This document shows, in pieces, positions 61,379 to 64,000 of a DNA stretch of 64,000 bases. Source of the stretch: CAWJPY01 sp963844865 (GTDB lineage: Bacteria > Acidobacteriota > Thermoanaerobaculia > Thermoanaerobaculales > Sulfomarinibacteraceae); contig CAWJPY010000005.1 of the NCBI GenBank assembly GCA_963844865.1, forward strand, positions 496,001 to 560,000. The letters are read 5' to 3'. Position 1 is the first letter of the stretch. Every line of letters begins with the position of its first letter. The position numbers were made by a program, and so were the translations under genes. The notes under the pieces were generated by a model. It did not search any database and was not told where the DNA came from. It saw nothing but the letters and a program-made list of their open reading frames with translations.

Positions 61379-63820
61379 TCAGGGCGCGGCGGGGAGCAGC
61401 TCCAGCGTGTTCACCGCCGGACCGGGGAGGAAGGGCGCCGGCCTCCCTTCGAGCCAGGCGGGGTGCGAGTCCCGGTAGTGGGGCGACAGGGGGTGGCCGC
61501 TCTGGCCGATGGGCATGTGCAGGTACCCTTCGGCCTCGTGACCTGGGGACACGGCGAGGCGCTCGGACGCGCCGTGCTCCCCGACCTGGACGCGGGGCAT
61601 GTTGGAGTCGCCGGCGATCGGCTGCGGCGGGATGTCGAGGAGACGCGCCAGGAACGGGACCGCCGCGCTCAGGGGGTGCCGGAAGGACGGCGAGTTCCGC
61701 TCACCCCAGGTGTGTCCGGACAGCGGTCCGCCAAGCTCGTCCATGTCGTCGAGGGTGGCGTCCACCGCGGCCAGGAGCTGCTCGTCCCAGGTCCGGAAGG
61801 CCGGGTCCAGGAGATTCGGCGGCCGCTCGGTCACCAGCGCCCAGAGCGGTCCCTCTCGCTGGGGGATCTGCCGGTACGAGAACCGGCTGTCCGCCTCGCG
61901 GCAGCCTGCGGTGAGCGCCGCCATCACCTGCTCCTCGAGGACGATTCGAAACGCCCGCACCATCCGGTAGCCCGCCGAGTCCACCGCCGCCCGGCCGCCC
62001 CAGCCCTCGAGGGTGGAGCGCAGCTCTCCGCGGCGCGGATCCTGCGCCACCGCTTCGGGCGTGAGCGTGTGTAGCTCGAGGTCCCTCCAGCGGGTGAGGA
62101 ACACCGCACGGTCATCGAGCTGGATGCGCAGCATGTCGGCCTCGCCGAGCTCGTCGACAGCCCGCAGGTCGTCGCGGATCTGCCCCGCCCGCGCCCCGAG
62201 GTCGTACCCGCCGTCGCCGATCTCGGCCAGCATCTCGCCGCCCACGACGCGGGCGTTGGCGGTCCACAGCAACCCGCCGGGCGGATCGACGATGCGCGGG
62301 TACTCGGCGGGATCCAGCCAGCCGTCCCAGCGCCGCTCGCCGTCGGCCCACGAGCCCGGGAGGCGCCCGTCGAAGCCCACCCGGCGCGGGATGCGGCCGA
62401 TGATGGTCCAGCCGATGCGGCCCGCCTCATCGGCGCAGACGAAGTTCTGGGCAGGGATGCCGCAGCGGGCGGCGATGCCCAGCGCCTCCGAAAGAGAGCG
62501 TGCCGACCCCAGGTCGACCATGCGGAGGTTGACCGCCTCGGGGTCGTGGGCCGTCCACCGCAGCGCGCGGCGCCGACCGAGGTGATCGCGGTCGATCACC
62601 GGCCCCCAGATGGTCTCCTCCACCACCAGCTCCTCGTCGGCCGCGCCCTTGACGCTGATGCGCTCGGTGACCCGCTCGATCCGCCGCGGACCGTCCGGCG
62701 TGGCGTAGCTGTCCTCGTCGCCGGGGACGCCCTCCAGGACCACCAGGTCGCCGTAGTCGCCGTAGCTGTTGGTGAAGCCCCAGGCTACGTGGCCGTTGCT
62801 GCCCACGACGACGGCCGGCGTCCCGGGCAGACTCACCCCCGTCATGCGCCGGTCCTCGCCGCCCTCCCGCCACACCAGCGATGCGCGGTACCAGGTGTTG
62901 GGGATGCCGATGTGCAGGTGCATGTCGTCGGCGAGGATGGCGCGGCCGTCCGCGGTGCGGCTGCCGGCCACGGCCCAGTTGTTGCTGCCGAGGGCCACCG
63001 GTTCCAGATCGAGGGGCGCTGCTGCGGCCTCCCTGGGAAGCGACGGTCGGCTCCTGAGGTCGAAGATCTCCGGCCCCGGGACCGGCGGCTGCGCGAACGG
63101 CTCGCCCACGACGGGCGCGTCCCACTCGGTCCCGCGCGGCGCCAGGAAGTCGAACAGCGGCTCCGGCAGGGTGTCGTGCAGGACGCCGAGGTCGGACTCG
63201 CGGCTCCCGTCCTCGTCCTGGAGCTCCATGAACATGGCGAGCACGGTCAGCACCGAGTCCTCGGGCTTCCACGGGGCTGGCTCTGCGCGCAGCAGCAGGT
63301 ACTCGAAGGGGGGCGCCCCGAGCTCGGCGAGCCCGGCGTTGACCCCCGCCGCGTAGGCGTCGAGGAGGGTGTGCTCGCGGTCCGAAGCGCGTGCCACCGC
63401 GCGTCGGGCCACGTCCCGGAAGCGGTGGACACGGGCGAGCCGGTCCCGCTTCACCGCCGCCGGTCCGACCAGCTCGGCGAGCTCCCCGGCCCCGCTGCGG
63501 CGCAGGAGGTCCATCTGGAAGAAGCGCTCCTGGGCGTGCACGAAACCGAGGGCACGCGCCACGTCGACCCGCGAGGAGCCGCGGATCGTCGGCACACCGA
63601 GGGCATCGCGCTCCACCGTCACCCGGGCGGCCAGACCAGAGAGTGTCACCTCGCCGTCGAGCTGGGGGAGGCTCGCACTGATCCGCCCGTACAGCCAGAC
63701 CCCGGTGCCCCCGGCGACCAAGACAACCAGCACCAGCACCCAGAGGGCGATCCTGAGCCCACGGGGAAACCACCGACCCTGTCCACGTGCAGCGCGTGCG
63801 CCCTCACTCGATGGCGTCAT
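61379..63820 (-). CDS. penicillin-acylase-family N-terminal nucleophile hydrolase
   Basis: An 813-residue protein of the penicillin/homoserine-lactone acylase family, which self-cleave into alpha and beta subunits. An N-terminal signal anchor (IALWVLVLVVLVAGGTGVWL, about 20-40) precedes the alpha region (VTVERDALGVPTIRGSSRVD; ARALGFVHAQERFFQMDLLR, the typical first motif). The nucleophile is the serine of ALGSNNWAVAG near residue 280, with ADDMHLHIGIPNTWYRASL and VGSNGHVAWGFTNSYGDYGD following. Substrate could be an N-acyl amino acid, homoserine lactone or beta-lactam. AGGAG before the ATG at 63820 selects the start. Location is periplasmic or membrane-tethered. Confidence 0.93.
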   Translation of the reverse strand: MTPSSEGARAARGQGRWFPRGLRIALWVLVLVVLVAGGTGVWLYGRISASLPQLDGEVTLSGLAARVTVERDALGVPTIRGSSRVDVARALGFVHAQERFFQMDLLRRSGAGELAELVGPAAVKRDRLARVHRFRDVARRAVARASDREHTLLDAYAAGVNAGLAELGAPPFEYLLLRAEPAPWKPEDSVLTVLAMFMELQDEDGSRESDLGVLHDTLPEPLFDFLAPRGTEWDAPVVGEPFAQPPVPGPEIFDLRSRPSLPREAAAAPLDLEPVALGSNNWAVAGSRTADGRAILADDMHLHIGIPNTWYRASLVWREGGEDRRMTGVSLPGTPAVVVGSNGHVAWGFTNSYGDYGDLVVLEGVPGDEDSYATPDGPRRIERVTERISVKGAADEELVVEETIWGPVIDRDHLGRRRALRWTAHDPEAVNLRMVDLGSARSLSEALGIAARCGIPAQNFVCADEAGRIGWTIIGRIPRRVGFDGRLPGSWADGERRWDGWLDPAEYPRIVDPPGGLLWTANARVVGGEMLAEIGDGGYDLGARAGQIRDDLRAVDELGEADMLRIQLDDRAVFLTRWRDLELHTLTPEAVAQDPRRGELRSTLEGWGGRAAVDSAGYRMVRAFRIVLEEQVMAALTAGCREADSRFSYRQIPQREGPLWALVTERPPNLLDPAFRTWDEQLLAAVDATLDDMDELGGPLSGHTWGERNSPSFRHPLSAAVPFLARLLDIPPQPIAGDSNMPRVQVGEHGASERLAVSPGHEAEGYLHMPIGQSGHPLSPHYRDSHPAWLEGRPAPFLPGPAVNTLELLPAAP

Positions 63821-64000
63821 TGTCTCCTCCGGCTTCGCGGCCATCCTCTCACAGCACACTCGCAACAAGGCATACCGACCACCTCCTGCGGCTCCCATGG
63901 CCAACCTACGGCCCGGCTGGCACCAACGCCGCGACACCCACCGCATGCTATGGTGCCGCCGCGAGCGCTCCCACCGGGACGCGCCGGGAGGATCTGTGCT

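Overview
This is a 64 kb, GC-rich, gene-dense bacterial segment with no rRNA, tRNA, CRISPR array or intact insertion sequence that I can see. The gene content suggests a Gram-negative soil or sediment bacterium, most likely an Acidobacteriota relative (Thermoanaerobaculia or Vicinamibacteria type). The clues are a TPR-fused serine/threonine kinase, a sulfatase-TPR fusion, an IPTL-CTERM surface protein, a secreted protein opening with an FGDGFEGG-type motif, and abundant secreted or outer-membrane proteins. This placement is inference; Myxococcota or another deep lineage is possible. Several genes carry single-base indels, often at C or G runs, so part of the window may be a long-read or metagenome assembly with uncorrected errors.

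1-11 kb: the end of a TolC-type outer membrane protein, an acyl-CoA dehydrogenase, the de novo NAD operon nadA-nadB-nadC behind a NadQ-like NUDIX/winged-helix regulator, and a two-gene operon of a MoxR-type AAA+ ATPase with a 665-residue partner. Two matching 17-bp palindromes, one lying on the predicted nadA promoter, make a convincing autogenous NAD repression switch. Composite intergenic modules built from three dispersed repeat families flank the nad block.

11-25 kb: small accessory genes, mostly on the minus strand: three acetyltransferases, a methyltransferase and a DUF2007-type protein separated by a 60-bp integron attC site, a cupin, a stand-alone E2 acyltransferase domain, small membrane proteins, then (plus strand) an AEC transporter and a HAD sugar phosphatase, a GIY-YIG-like protein and a secreted M1-type aminopeptidase.

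25-43 kb: the most unusual region. A CARDB-like secreted protein (A) and a coiled-coil/IPT-TIG protein (B) form a minus-strand operon. About 5 kb away, on the other side of a TPR kinase and a membrane-anchored AraC-type regulator, paralogues of both (A' and B') lie on the plus strand, separated by a very large TIG-repeat protein with a C-terminal outer-membrane-barrel-like region and by two further paralogous secreted CARDB-like proteins. I interpret this as one surface system with duplicated parts. Many indels concentrate here.

43-49 kb: a fur-katG peroxide-defence operon ending in a strong hairpin, an SMP-30-type beta-propeller enzyme, and remnants of membrane-protein genes. 49-64 kb: a REC-PAS-GGDEF-EAL protein with a degenerate receiver, a short lipoprotein gene, a sulfatase-TPR gene split by a frameshift, a large beta-helix/Calx-beta/IPTL-CTERM protein with an unexpected second secretory module after its sorting signal, an esterase, a VWA/TSP3/OmpA lipoprotein and a penicillin-acylase-family hydrolase.
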